Under the pieces are notes generated by a model that was not told the DNA's origin, searched no databases, and saw nothing but the letters and a program-made list of their open reading frames with translations. This document shows, piece after piece, positions 11,168 through 20,404 of a stretch of 64,000 bases of DNA (position 1 is the stretch's first letter; the number at the start of each line of letters is the position of its first letter). Origin of the DNA: Porphyridium purpureum (Eukaryota > Rhodophyta > Bangiophyceae > Porphyridiales > Porphyridiaceae); the NCBI GenBank assembly GCA_008690995.1, contig VRMN01000007.1, positions 868,001 to 932,000 of the forward strand, written 5' to 3'. A program made the position numbers and the translations under genes.

Positions 11168-11869
11168 ATGGCGGAACGCGCGCACGTGTTGAGCGTATGG
11201 GTTGCTGTATGCTGGCGTGACCCAGCTGGACCTGACCGCTCCGTTCGAGGGTTTGCGCGGGATGCCCGACACGCGCGTGTACGGATTGCCCAGCGCCAAT
11301 CAGGCCGTCGCGAGGATTACCTGGTATTGGTCGCAATGATACCGCCATGGGACTGCCCGCCGCTGGATGTCGTGGGGCGTGCCCGGCGGCCCGGGCTGCA
11401 TGGACGGATCGAAGACGCATCAACCTATCCTTCTGGGCGCACGCGCGCTCGGCGCGATTCAGACGTCCGTGCGCACGGGCGCGTTGGATTCAGCGCCGCC
11501 GCGGGCTACTTGACGGCTACCGTGCCACCACGCATTGGATGGCTATCCCACTGCGCGCATGTTTCCGGCGTCTGCGCTGATCCGGGCCAGCGTCGTCGTT
11601 GACCGCGACCGCATCACGGCGGGCGGCGTCCGTCCGGTTTGACTTTGCGCTGCAGATCGCGGCGCTCCTGCGCGCGACGCGGTAGCAGATCCAGCCTACC
11701 CATCGAGTACAACAATGACGGTTATGGACGCGCCGGAGGCGGCACACCGAGCACGGAGCACACAGTCGAGCGCGTCCTCGCCGCGCGCCGCGCTTTGCAG
11801 CTCGAGCGTCAAGCACGCTTGCAGGTGGTGATTGCCGCTCAGGCGTCCCACAAGACAGATCAGCAGTAG
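11168..11869 (+). pseudogene. DJ-1/PfpI superfamily protein (isonitrile hydratase-like), frame-broken
   Basis: DJ-1/PfpI proteins are class I glutamine-amidotransferase-like enzymes; this subgroup includes isonitrile hydratases. Blocks follow in family order in changing plus-strand frames: GVTQLDLTAPFEGLRGMPDT near 11215-11270, CPPLDVV near 11355, a GGPG piece near 11380, LLDGYRATTHW near 11508-11540, VVDRDRITAGGV near 11595-11630, FDFALQIAALLRA near 11638-11680, then PIEYNNDG near 11700. The end, HKTDQQ and a stop at 11867-11869, fits the usual C-terminal helix. ATG at 11168 is the best start. At least four frame changes are needed. The nucleophile-elbow Cys region, just before LLDGYRATTHW, is not readable in one frame. 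Confidence 0.65.
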
Positions 11870-11985
11870 CTGCGCGAACAAAAGGGGGCATCTGTGGGGA
11901 GAAGGAGCCAGAAGGAGACGTGCCGAGGTCAGCGGTCAAAGCGCGGAAGGGGTTGTGAAGCGTTGTGCGAAAGCCGCGCCAATGC

Positions 11986-14302
11986 ATGGCGCAGAAACAG
12001 CGTCGCTCAGTCGTAGCCATGGCTTGCGGGATAGCGCGTGGGTGCATGCATGCACGCCTGGCCGTGCTGGCAGGCGTCATGCTCACCGCTAGTGCTGTGG
12101 TGCACGCGGCATCCGATGGCGAGCACGCTCATCTGGAGCATGATGTCGCGCAGAATGCTGCGCTGGTATCGGAGCCGCAGCGCAAAGGCGCGGCGCATGA
12201 GACGGTCGCGCCAGACGACATGGCACTGGGCGTGAGTCACGATCAGCATCATCTTGGAGGCTTGACCACGCAGGCGGCACTGCGGAATGCCAGTGGGAGT
12301 GGGGCGTCGTCTGCTGCCACAGCTGGCGCCTGTGAGAATGCCGTGAGCGCACTGCGCTCGGCAGCGGACATGGCGGCTCTGGTCGTCGACGCGTCTGCTT
12401 TTGAGGTTCTGAATGCATCCTTCTCTGGTGATACGAGCCAGTTTGCGCGCGTCCAGTACGAGCCAGGTTGCCACCATTTGAGTTCCGTTTCTGCCACAGC
12501 ATGGCTGGCCATGAGCACGGGAAACGCGTCGCTGGCAGGCGTGACCGAGAACTTGTCGGAAGCCAGCTCGTCTGCGTTTGGCGGCCGCGCGCAGAGCAGC
12601 CCCGGAATCGAGGCCATTATTGGGAATGCACCCACGCTCGATTGCGCGGTGCTCAACTTTACGCTGGCCGCCCGGCGCGCGGGCGTGCTCGAGCTCGCGT
12701 ACGTTTTTGCTTCGGAAGAGTACAACGAGTACGTGGGCGTGGGCTTTATTGATGCGTTCGCGCTTTTCGTGGATGGGCAGAACCTCGCACTGCTGGCGGA
12801 CGGCGCTCCCATCAACATCGACTCGGTGAATCTCGTTGCAAATAATCTCTCCTTTGTCGACCACCCGCCGCTCGCCGCGTACGACGGCTACACAACGCTG
12901 CTGCACACGCAGCTCGTCTTTATCGCGCAGGATCGCGAGCCGCTCGACTTTTCTCTGCAGATTTGTGACGCGTGGGACGCCGCGTGGGACTCGGCGCTCA
13001 TGATCGTCGGAGAGTCCATTGGTGTGTGCGCACAGAACGTGTCGATCGTGTGCGAAAACGCGGAGACACCGGTCGTTCTAGAGTGCACCGGCAATGGCGA
13101 GGCCCAGCTGGATGAAAGATCGCTTGGCGCCGCGCGTGGCATGCTATGTGACACGCCTGTACCCGTGGTGCGCGTCGACACGTACGCAGACTCGAACCTC
13201 TTTCCGCTCGGCGTGAGCCGTGCTATCTTTGAAACCGCGCTCGGAGGATTGAACGGTACCGACTTGGCGTTTCAGAAAGCCGCCCAGTGCAGCGTGCAGG
13301 TCTCCGTGCTAGACACCACGCCGCCAGAGATTATAAGGTTTGGGGTCATGAACGCTGAGGGCAACGACGGGCCACGTCTGACGGGCTGCATGATTGAATT
13401 CGATGTGGTCGTGCGCGACGCATGCACCCGTACGTGGTGGACGATTGATTTCGGTGACGGCTTTTTCGCAGCTGGACCGGCGCCGCGCGCTGCAGAGCAC
13501 ACATACCTCCGCGCAGGGATATTTCGCGCCACGCTGCTGGTGCGTGACGAGGGAGGGCTCGTCAGCCAGGCAGCCATTGACGTGGAAATTGCCGGCGATT
13601 CGTGCAGCTTATTGCGCGGCTCCGGCACCTTACCCACGTGCACACACCGCGCGCTCGACACTCGCATCGCCCCGGGCCTTGAAAGTGCCCGCTGGAGTTC
13701 GGACCCGGACCGACCTGGCGTGCATGGACTGGGTGTACCGCTTTGACGTTGAAGCCCAGAACGGCGAAGACTCGGGTAACGTCAACTGTGCGTCTGAAAG
13801 TGAACGGCAAACGCCTACTAACGGGCACTACCAGCAACAGGCATGGAGTATGGGCGTGTTTCAGCTAGACGCTGCTGCTGTAGGCGAGACCGATATGCAG
13901 CTCACTACACCTCCTGAGCTGTCCAGTGCGAGCGTGTGTGCGCGTCTCGTACAAGACGAGCTTGATTCTGTTGATGAGCTGCACTTGTCCGGCAATGCTT
14001 TCTATCGCGGAGACCCGAATTTCCGCTTCTCTGCTGTGTTTCAGATCCGCGACGGCGCTTACCTCAGTGGATGTGTGCAGGTGTTTTTTGTGGTCCATCA
14101 AAGTATTGATGCATCGTTTGTTGACGACGACATGAATTCGCACCAGGTCTGTGTCGCCATGTTTGGGCAGTGCTCCGTGCATGAAAATTGTGGCTGTGGC
14201 GATAAAATGACTGGATGCCTTCGCACACAAGACATCGAGTGCGTTTGCCGTGACATTGCCCAAGGCCCGTCGTCGTGTTGCAAAGACACATGCGCTTTGT
14301 AA
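11986..14302 (+). CDS. Secreted choice-of-anchor-L / PKD-like protein, in two frames
   Basis: The first frame runs from ATG 11986 (or ATG 12019) to 13746. A hydrophobic stretch, MHARLAVLAGVMLTASAVVH, forms a signal peptide. Residues of about 110-330 match the choice-of-anchor-L domain known mainly from bacterial secreted surface proteins: LNASFSGD, ELAYVFASEEYNEYVGVG, FIDAFALFVDGQNLAL and SLQICDAWDAAWDSALMI. A PKD-like Ig fold follows (about 13330-13600; TIDFGDG, HTYLRAGIFRATLLVRD). The protein continues in a second frame from about 13690 to 14302 with LACMDWVYRFDVEAQNGED and a Cys-rich end (CGCGDKMTGC, CVCRDI, SSCCKDTC). A short intron or a single indel near 13,640-13,740 would join them; I could not choose. 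It is probably a cell-surface or cell-wall glycoprotein. Confidence 0.7.
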
Positions 14303-14887
14303 GACTCTACTTCTAGACGTGACGCGCTGCACAATCTTGTGTAAGCGGGCACGTCGCTTTCCATCCGAGATGGCGGATGTGTGGAACACATGTATGGCAA
14401 GAGGAGAAGGGTCGGTGCTGGATGAATACAGGGTCCCGAAGAGGTAATCCGGTTCCCGTGTCAACGCAATTACTGTGATGTGCTTACAAAATAATGAAAC
14501 AAAAGAGGGGAGGGGGGGAATAGATGGAGACTCTAGGGTCATTCTCGAGCTGGTATAACCTCGAGTGCTTCACGGCAGCGAGTCTGCCGGTAGATCTTCA
14601 TGTACAAGACTCGCTGCATGCAGCTTTGGTCAATGTCTACTTTCAGAAGCGTCACAGACTGGGTGGACTTGAGCGTCTCCTGCTCTGTGGCCAGGCAAAA
14701 AAGAGGAAGAAAGAGAGGAAAAGACATCTTCGAGGAAGTAAGAAAGCAAACAACGCGCGAATTGAATAAGGTGCCTCAATGCGTTCACTGAATAGCAAAT
14801 AACCGCAAGCCCCAAATTGCAGGCGTGTCTAGATGAATAGATTTAACCGAAATTACATCAGCTTGGAATTCTACGTGCAATAATGGA
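14303..14887. other. Convergent 3' region, no gene
   Basis: Intergenic space between two convergent genes. A G-run, GAGGGGAGGGGGGGAA, lies near 14505-14520. Open frames here are short (at most 81 codons) and look like background. Confidence 0.6.
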
Positions 14888-16471
14888 TCACTGTGGGCGT
14901 CCAACGGTTGCCCAAGAAGGCATCGCCGACAACAACGAGCGATTGCGAGGCACCGCAAAACCCCAGAAGCGACGATTATATCCAAACACAACTATGCCGT
15001 CAAAACTTCCCCGCCGAACACCGCCGCGCTCGTCGCCTTGAAGCCCGAGGTGTTTTGTGAGCGCACCAAAGCCATTGAATTCCAACACGATATCTGCGTC
15101 ATGGGGTGCGTGCTTGAGCACGTGGGACGGCGCGCGAAGTCGCACAGCGTGCGACAAGCGAGAGTAGAAATTGGTGCGGTACCGGTGCAGCTCAATTTGA
15201 CCGACCAGTTGCGCGTCGTCTGGATCGGTGCTCGTCCGAAATGGCACGTACTCGGAGCTCAGCTGCACTTGTGTGATGTGCTGCTCAAAGTAGAGTCCGC
15301 GAGACACCCCGTGCTCGCCAAAATTGCCCGTGCGGCTCATCTCTGGACGAATGCTATGTCTGCCGCGAAGCTGCTCCCGCGCACGCATCCAGTCATCCCA
15401 GTACATGCTGGGCCATTTGGGCTGCAGCTCGTCCCACAGCGGCCGCCGCAGCAGCCAGCCGAGCCCTGGGAAAAAGTCTGTGCGGTGAAGTGTACGCGCG
15501 TCGAACGCCAGCTCAGCGCGGCCATTATCGTTCCACGCGGATATCGTGAACACACTGTCGTCATGCGCCGTGGCTGTGCGCAGCGCAGCAAAGTACTCAA
15601 AAAAGTCGGGCGCGATCTCGAGGTCATCCTCCAGCACAATCACATCGTCAAATGCGAACGGCGCGCCGCGGTCTGGGTCAGCGCTGGCATCCTCGCTGCA
15701 GGAAGATAGATCGCCGAGCAACGTTTCAAGCGGTAGCGGCGCACGAGGGAACGGATGCAGCGCGCGTTGCGTGATCTCCAGGTCACATGCCGAGTGGTAC
15801 ACGGTAGACTCTGACTCCGAGTCGGCGTGCGTCTCGCGTAGTGCAAATAAACGCCACAGCGCGTAAAAGTAGTGCCTGCTCACGCGCATGTACGCGGCGT
15901 GCACTGCCGGGAAGGTGCGCACCGTCGCATCGACCTGCTGGTCGTGCACCCAGTGATGCACTCGCACAGAGCCTGAGACCTTGGCACGCGCCTTGGCGCG
16001 CTCAATCACCCGTGACACCTCGGCGCTATGTGCCGACACGAGCTGCAGGTCCTGCGACACAAACACTTCGAACGAATGCGCACAAAGCGCATTGCGCCAG
16101 CGCTGTCTGCTGCTAGCGGACGCGAGCGGATGGCGCTCAAGCAGCGCGCTCAGCGCCCGCTCCAAATATGCCGGGCGGTCGTATGCCAGCAGCAGCACCG
16201 CGGTGCGCGCGCCCTCACAGGACGAGCCGTTCGTGATCGACCGCGAATGCCGCCCGCATTGGAGCGCCGTCTCGGGAGGCCATAGAGACACGTCTACCGC
16301 ACCAAAGCAGTCTTGGAATGTGCGCGCTGCATCCAACACCTTCCACGCCAGCCGTGCATCCAAACTGGCCGCAGATCGAGAGCGTGACGAATCCGCTGGC
16401 GCCGCCGTCGCAGCCGCCAACATGAACATTAGCGTGCATGTCAAGAAACATGCCATCGCCGCTGCTGCCAT
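14888..16471 (-). CDS. MGAT1: Alpha-1,3-mannosyl-glycoprotein 2-beta-N-acetylglucosaminyltransferase (GnT-I, GT13)
   Basis: GnT-I adds the first GlcNAc to the Man5 N-glycan in the medial Golgi and so opens the path to complex N-glycans. The ATG at 16471 begins with a short hydrophobic signal-anchor (ACFLTCTLMFMLAAATAA), giving a type II membrane protein of about 527 residues; the frame stays open upstream without another ATG. GT13 hallmarks follow in order: AVLLLAYDRPAYLERAL, FVSQDLQ, the metal/UDP-binding EDDLEIAPDFFEYF, AWNDNG, RTDFFPGLGWLL, MYWDDWMR, and RPEMSRTGNFGEHGVSRG. There are no frame breaks. The C-terminal part from about residue 440 is less conserved, as is usual. POMGnT1 is the nearest alternative, but the block spacing fits GnT-I. 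Confidence 0.9.
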   Translation of the reverse strand: MAAAAMACFLTCTLMFMLAAATAAPADSSRSRSAASLDARLAWKVLDAARTFQDCFGAVDVSLWPPETALQCGRHSRSITNGSSCEGARTAVLLLAYDRPAYLERALSALLERHPLASASSRQRWRNALCAHSFEVFVSQDLQLVSAHSAEVSRVIERAKARAKVSGSVRVHHWVHDQQVDATVRTFPAVHAAYMRVSRHYFYALWRLFALRETHADSESESTVYHSACDLEITQRALHPFPRAPLPLETLLGDLSSCSEDASADPDRGAPFAFDDVIVLEDDLEIAPDFFEYFAALRTATAHDDSVFTISAWNDNGRAELAFDARTLHRTDFFPGLGWLLRRPLWDELQPKWPSMYWDDWMRAREQLRGRHSIRPEMSRTGNFGEHGVSRGLYFEQHITQVQLSSEYVPFRTSTDPDDAQLVGQIELHRYRTNFYSRLSHAVRLRAPSHVLKHAPHDADIVLEFNGFGALTKHLGLQGDERGGVRRGSFDGIVVFGYNRRFWGFAVPRNRSLLSAMPSWATVGRPQ

Positions 16472-17126
16472 GGCATAATCCCTGAGCGTTCCCCGCGTGT
16501 CGCGCGTTCGCCGCGCGCAGCTCGTCGCAGGCTTTGCGGCGTGCACGCGCGGCGCACGAGCGCCGCCGTCCAATTCGAAAACAACGGTACTTTACTCCTC
16601 TGAATCTTTCTTATACACAACCTTTCTCCCATTCCTTGCCACATGCCGTTCTCGTGACCAACAAGCATACGACTTTGACTCGACGTCTCGACACCGGCAC
16701 TGGCATCATCATGCTTCACGTTCAGGAGTTCGGAGGCTCGCCGTCATGTACACAGCACCAAGATGAACATTAATGAACGCCACACCCGGGTGGGCGTGTG
16801 CACGTGGCGAGATGGCATGAGCGCGGGTGGGAACACCACGTTGCTTCTGCCGACATAACTTCAATACCTGTCGCATACTTACCACATTAGATCAGCTTCA
16901 AATGTACAAAACGACCCTGCTGCGTGCAACCGCGCCAATAGCGTTTACCACCGGCTACATACATGTTTGGACACATTTCTGAACCACACCGCGCCACGCT
17001 AGGTCGTGCCATGTCATGTCACGCAAAGTCTCCCCGTACCGGATCTCTCCATGGTGGCTTTGACTTTTATGCAATCGCGGCAACTTGAACTTCTTCCTCC
17101 CTCTGGACGTTTCTCTTGCCGACACG
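16472..17126. other. Upstream region of GnT-I, no gene
   Basis: Lies between the GnT-I start and the ISCU stop, both on the minus strand. It holds short frames only. No convincing TATA box or RNA gene was seen. Confidence 0.6.
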
Positions 17127-17690
17127 CTACGCCGACGCCGACGCCGACGATGAGCTTGACACCGCGGAAACGGCCTCTGTCTCGGCGCTGGCCTCCATGG
17201 TTTGGCTTGCCTTGTGCAACTCCCGCTTCTTGAGCACGTCCTTCACGGCCGCCTTGATGGCATCCTCCGCGAGCATGGAGCAGTGCAGCTTGACCGGCGG
17301 CAGCTTGAGCTCGGCCGCAATATCCTTGTTCTTGATGCGCGCGGCTTCCTCCATCGGCATGCCGCGAATCATTTCTGTCGCGAGTGACGAGCTCGCGATT
17401 GCCGAGCCACATCCAAACGTCTTGAACTTGCTCTCCACAATATTGCCGTTCTCGTCGACGCGAATTTGCAGCTTCATGACGTCGCCGCACGCCGGCGCGC
17501 CCACGAGCCCAGTCCCCACATCCGGCGAGTTCCTGTCGAGACTCCCCACGTTCCTCGGGTTCTCATAGTGGTCCAGCACGTTCTTGTGGTACGTCCTGGC
17601 GCCTCCCGCGGCCGCCTGCGCGCAGCGGCGCGCCCACAAGCCCTCGCGGCCTGCAACTCCACCGCAGCCCGCTGCGTCCCGCACTGCCAT
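17127..17690 (-). CDS. ISCU: Mitochondrial iron-sulfur cluster scaffold ISCU
   Basis: ISCU is the platform on which the cysteine desulfurase NFS1 and frataxin build [2Fe-2S] clusters in the mitochondrial matrix. The 187-residue frame starts at ATG 17690 with an Arg/Ala-rich presequence ending near RTYHKNVLDHYENPRNVGSL. All three ligand cysteines are present: GAPACGD, FGCGSAIASS and KLHCSMLAEDA. The LPPVK motif that docks HSPA9/HSC20 is intact. The C-terminus has an extra Ser/Ala-rich tail (SSSSSASASA) not found in most ISCU proteins. A second, overlapping minus frame upstream reads like another presequence (MAYRMAARMAAARRW), so a spliced or alternative N-terminus is possible. Tandem GGTACAG repeats lie about 250 bases upstream. 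Confidence 0.95.
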   Translation of the reverse strand: MAVRDAAGCGGVAGREGLWARRCAQAAAGGARTYHKNVLDHYENPRNVGSLDRNSPDVGTGLVGAPACGDVMKLQIRVDENGNIVESKFKTFGCGSAIASSSLATEMIRGMPMEEAARIKNKDIAAELKLPPVKLHCSMLAEDAIKAAVKDVLKKRELHKASQTMEASAETEAVSAVSSSSSASASA

Positions 17691-17930
17691 CCCGCGCGCC
17701 GCCAGCGCCGCGCCGCGGCCATCCGCGCCGCCATCCTGTACGCCATCTGGTCTCTCCTCGCACCTACACTCTCACACCTCACACTCACGCCGCCACCTTC
17801 TTTCCTTCTCTTCCTCTCGTCTCCTCCCCGCTCCGCTGAAAAAAGTCGCCAGACGCTTTTAAAGGCAACCGAAATCATAAAACGGGCGCGTCTGCATATG
17901 AAACCTGCGCGCCCCGCTGGAATCGCCACG

Positions 17931-18112
17931 CTAGAGGTACAGCGATATGGTACAGCACGATGGGTACAGTGACATGGGTACAGCGATATGGTACAGCAAA
18001 ATGGGTACAGCAAAATGGGTACAGCAAAATGGGTACAGCGATGTACTGTCCTTGGATGGACGGGAGGAACCCTACAAGTACAGCTGTAACCCTAGCGGTA
18101 CAGCTGTAACCC
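17931..18112. repeat. GGTACAG tandem array upstream of ISCU
   Basis: Nine copies of GGTACAG occur in about 180 bases, most in a 14-base unit, AAAATGGGTACAGC, or a close variant spaced 14-15 bases apart. The distal part alternates with GTAACCCTAG (two copies at about 18085-18115), which resembles the plant telobox AACCCTA. The array lies between the ISCU 5' end and the 3' end of the heme-oxygenase-like gene, both on the minus strand, so it sits in the ISCU promoter region. Regulation of ISCU is inference. Confidence 0.85.
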
Positions 18113-18377
18113 TAGAGTAACGGTGTGTGCGCGCGCGCGGGGGGGATGGGGTGCGGCGGCAGCGCGCCGCGCCAGCCATGGCTGTGCCGCTTGCGTCCGG
18201 CGCGCTGGAGCATTGGTCTGCAGAGTGCGGCACGTTGCCGGAAGTTCTCAGAGCTGCTTGACACTCGCACCCGATCATTTGTGATCAGCCAACACGCAAG
18301 ATGTCGCGTGAACGTTCGAGCGCGTTGTGCAGAGCGTGCCGCTAAATGAGTCCGGTCCGCTTTCGCGCTTCTTCTTA

Positions 18378-19259
18378 TCATCTGCGCCCACGCGTAAATC
18401 CAATCACGGCGTTTGCGCATCCGCGCGCTGCGTCGGCAAGAAGCATGCCCTGTGAGGACGACACCGCGCGATACACTTTGACATTGCACGCAAATGCAGT
18501 CCGGCACGCGGCCACCACATCCTCCCGCGCATCGGACGAGTGTGGGCTTGCACGCGCGTTCTCGTCCAGAAGTACGCCCGCAGCATTGATTGTCTCGTAG
18601 ACACCCTCGATGAGAAGCTTGCGCCGCGGGGCTCCGCCTCCAGACGGCGGCGTAGATTCATACTGGAAAACATAGTGCCGCGGCGTGCCGGCCGGTAGGC
18701 GTAGGGCGACGCGCGTTGCAGTGCCCACCATTTGGCCACCGAACAGGTCTGCAAAGTAGCGGCAGTACATGTGCGCCAGCATCCGAGCACCATTCGTGCG
18801 CGCATCCTCGTCCGCGGCCGAGCGAATGGTACTGATGTACTCCTCCGTGGCCCGCGGCAGCGCCTGAGCCTTTGGCTCATCTGCTCCACTGACCGGGAGA
18901 TGCGCGCTTACGTCGCAAAGATCAAGCCTGAGCGCCGGCGCGCGCCGCAGCACGTCCTTGAACTTGTCCCACACGAGACGATTGGCGGGTGACGGAGAGC
19001 GGTCCAGCTCGGCCTCCATGGCGCCATACACCGCACACATGCTCTGTGTGAAACGGGCGTAATGCGCCGCAGACGCCAGAGACGCTGCGGTACCCAGCCC
19101 AAACACTTTCATATCATGCGCAGTGCGCAGCGTCGCGTCCAGTTGCGCAGAAAGCGACCCCGGCATCTTGTTTGCCCGCGACGTGCGAAGGATTGCCGCA
19201 CTTTCAGACTCCATGGACCGTGTCGCCAACTGGCCCAGCCGCTTGGCAAACGAGCCCAT
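18378..19259 (-). CDS. Heme oxygenase-like protein
   Basis: Heme oxygenases open heme to biliverdin, iron and CO; in algae this feeds bilin synthesis. The 293-residue frame starts at ATG 19259. The N-terminal half has LSAQLDATLRTAHDMKVFG and FTQSMCAVYGAMEAELD, which match helices of the heme oxygenase fold, including a possible proximal His in TAHD. The distal helix is clear: HMYCRYFADLFGGQMVGTA, equivalent to the family AHAYTRYLGDLSGGQ. Spacing is wider than in short plant HO1, and the region between helices is divergent. The N-terminus (MGSFAKRLGQLATRS) could be an organelle presequence. It may be an active HO or one of the HO-like proteins that lost activity. It is divergent from NOL12, with about 265 bases between them. 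Confidence 0.7.
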   Translation of the reverse strand: MGSFAKRLGQLATRSMESESAAILRTSRANKMPGSLSAQLDATLRTAHDMKVFGLGTAASLASAAHYARFTQSMCAVYGAMEAELDRSPSPANRLVWDKFKDVLRRAPALRLDLCDVSAHLPVSGADEPKAQALPRATEEYISTIRSAADEDARTNGARMLAHMYCRYFADLFGGQMVGTATRVALRLPAGTPRHYVFQYESTPPSGGGAPRRKLLIEGVYETINAAGVLLDENARASPHSSDAREDVVAACRTAFACNVKVYRAVSSSQGMLLADAARGCANAVIGFTRGRR

Positions 19260-19524
19260 TGAATGAAACGCAGACGCGTCGTTCCCAACACCTCACGCGC
19301 ACCGCGCCCAACAGGGGCCACGACTGCTGTCGTTGTGGCTGGCCGTCGCGTGATACACAGCGCCGGCGCCGTGTGCTCGCCGGAACGCTGCGCGTGCCTT
19401 GTGAACGCCAACCCGTGCCGTACAGTCGCTGCGCGACTTGGTCGTAGATTTCAGGCCGGCCGCGCGTTAACAACGCACGGTCAAGCAGAGGAACGCGGCG
19501 GCGGCTGAAGAACATCAGAACATC

Positions 19525-20347
19525 ATGGCGGTTCGCATGGCGCGGCCACGCGCGGCGGAAGCTCGCCGAGTCGCGGCGTGGGAGGCGGTGGGTCGTTCGC
19601 GCCCGGCGCGGGCGCGTGGAGCGCGGGCAACGCGGCGTGCAGACCGTGTTGTACGACGAGACGAAGCATTTCGAGTACGTGACCGGGTTTGCGAAGCGGA
19701 AGAACCTGCGCAGGCTTGACGCGCAGACTGAAAAGAAGGACCGTGCGCGAATTGACAAGATCGAGCAGCGCAAGCAAACGCGTGATGTGGCGCTCAAGCA
19801 GCGCCGCTTGCAAGTACCCAGGCTGCCGTCTGACTCGAGCGAGCAAGAGGGTAACGAGTCCGGTGGTGATAGCGGTGGCGATGGTGACCTTAATGGCAAT
19901 GACCAGGAGCGCGGCGCCATGCGCCAAGCACATGTACTTGAGCAGCGCACGTATGCCGACGCTGACGGTGATGGAGTGATTACGACAACCGTCAAAGCGC
20001 TCGGCAGCCGTGGTGTCGCTGAGCCCATCCCTGTGCTGACGAGCGACTCGTCCGAAGAATCAGTAACGACTTTGCCACAAAGAGCAAAGGGGGCACACAC
20101 GCGCGGCACGGCACAGGGAGAAGACAATGCTGTGGCATCAGAAATACAAGCGTCGGTCGCAACGGAAAAGAGTAAGCACGAAACCGGCCATGCTCGGGGC
20201 CCGGAAAAGCGCTCGCGCCCGAATTCCCGCAACCGCTTTCGGAGTTTGTCCAAACACAAGACAAAGGGAAAAGGCAAGGCTACGCTCAGCAAGGGCGCGG
20301 GCCGCCCGAGAACGAACGCTGTGCGCAAGTCGAGCGGGAGGAGATGA
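19525..20347 (+). CDS. NOL12: Nucleolar protein 12 / Rrp17 family ribosome biogenesis factor
   Basis: NOL12 (yeast Rrp17) is a nucleolar RNA-binding exonuclease-related factor needed for 5.8S/25S rRNA processing. The core, VLYDETKHFEYVTGFAKRKN followed by a Lys/Arg/Glu-rich helix (KDRARIDKIEQRKQ), matches the family core of VxFDEExRxEYLTGFHKRK. The rest is acidic and Ser-rich, then basic (KRSRPNSRNRFRSLSKHKTK), typical of nucleolar proteins. The core frame is open from 19448 but has no ATG before the core. The first ATG, 19525, is in a neighbouring frame, so a short intron or one indel near 19,530-19,620 is implied. The gene ends 57 bases before the stop of NOB1 on the other strand. Confidence 0.7.
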
Positions 20348-20404
20348 ATGGAGCTCTTAAAAGGGGCAACGCGTTGCGGGCGGAGCATATAAATCGATGC
20401 GGTT

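Noticed and set aside
17474-18013. An alternative minus frame with a mitochondrial presequence-like start upstream of ISCU
   Set aside because: It overlaps the ISCU frame without sharing it, and the ISCU frame already has an acceptable presequence. Kept only as a possible alternative N-terminus.
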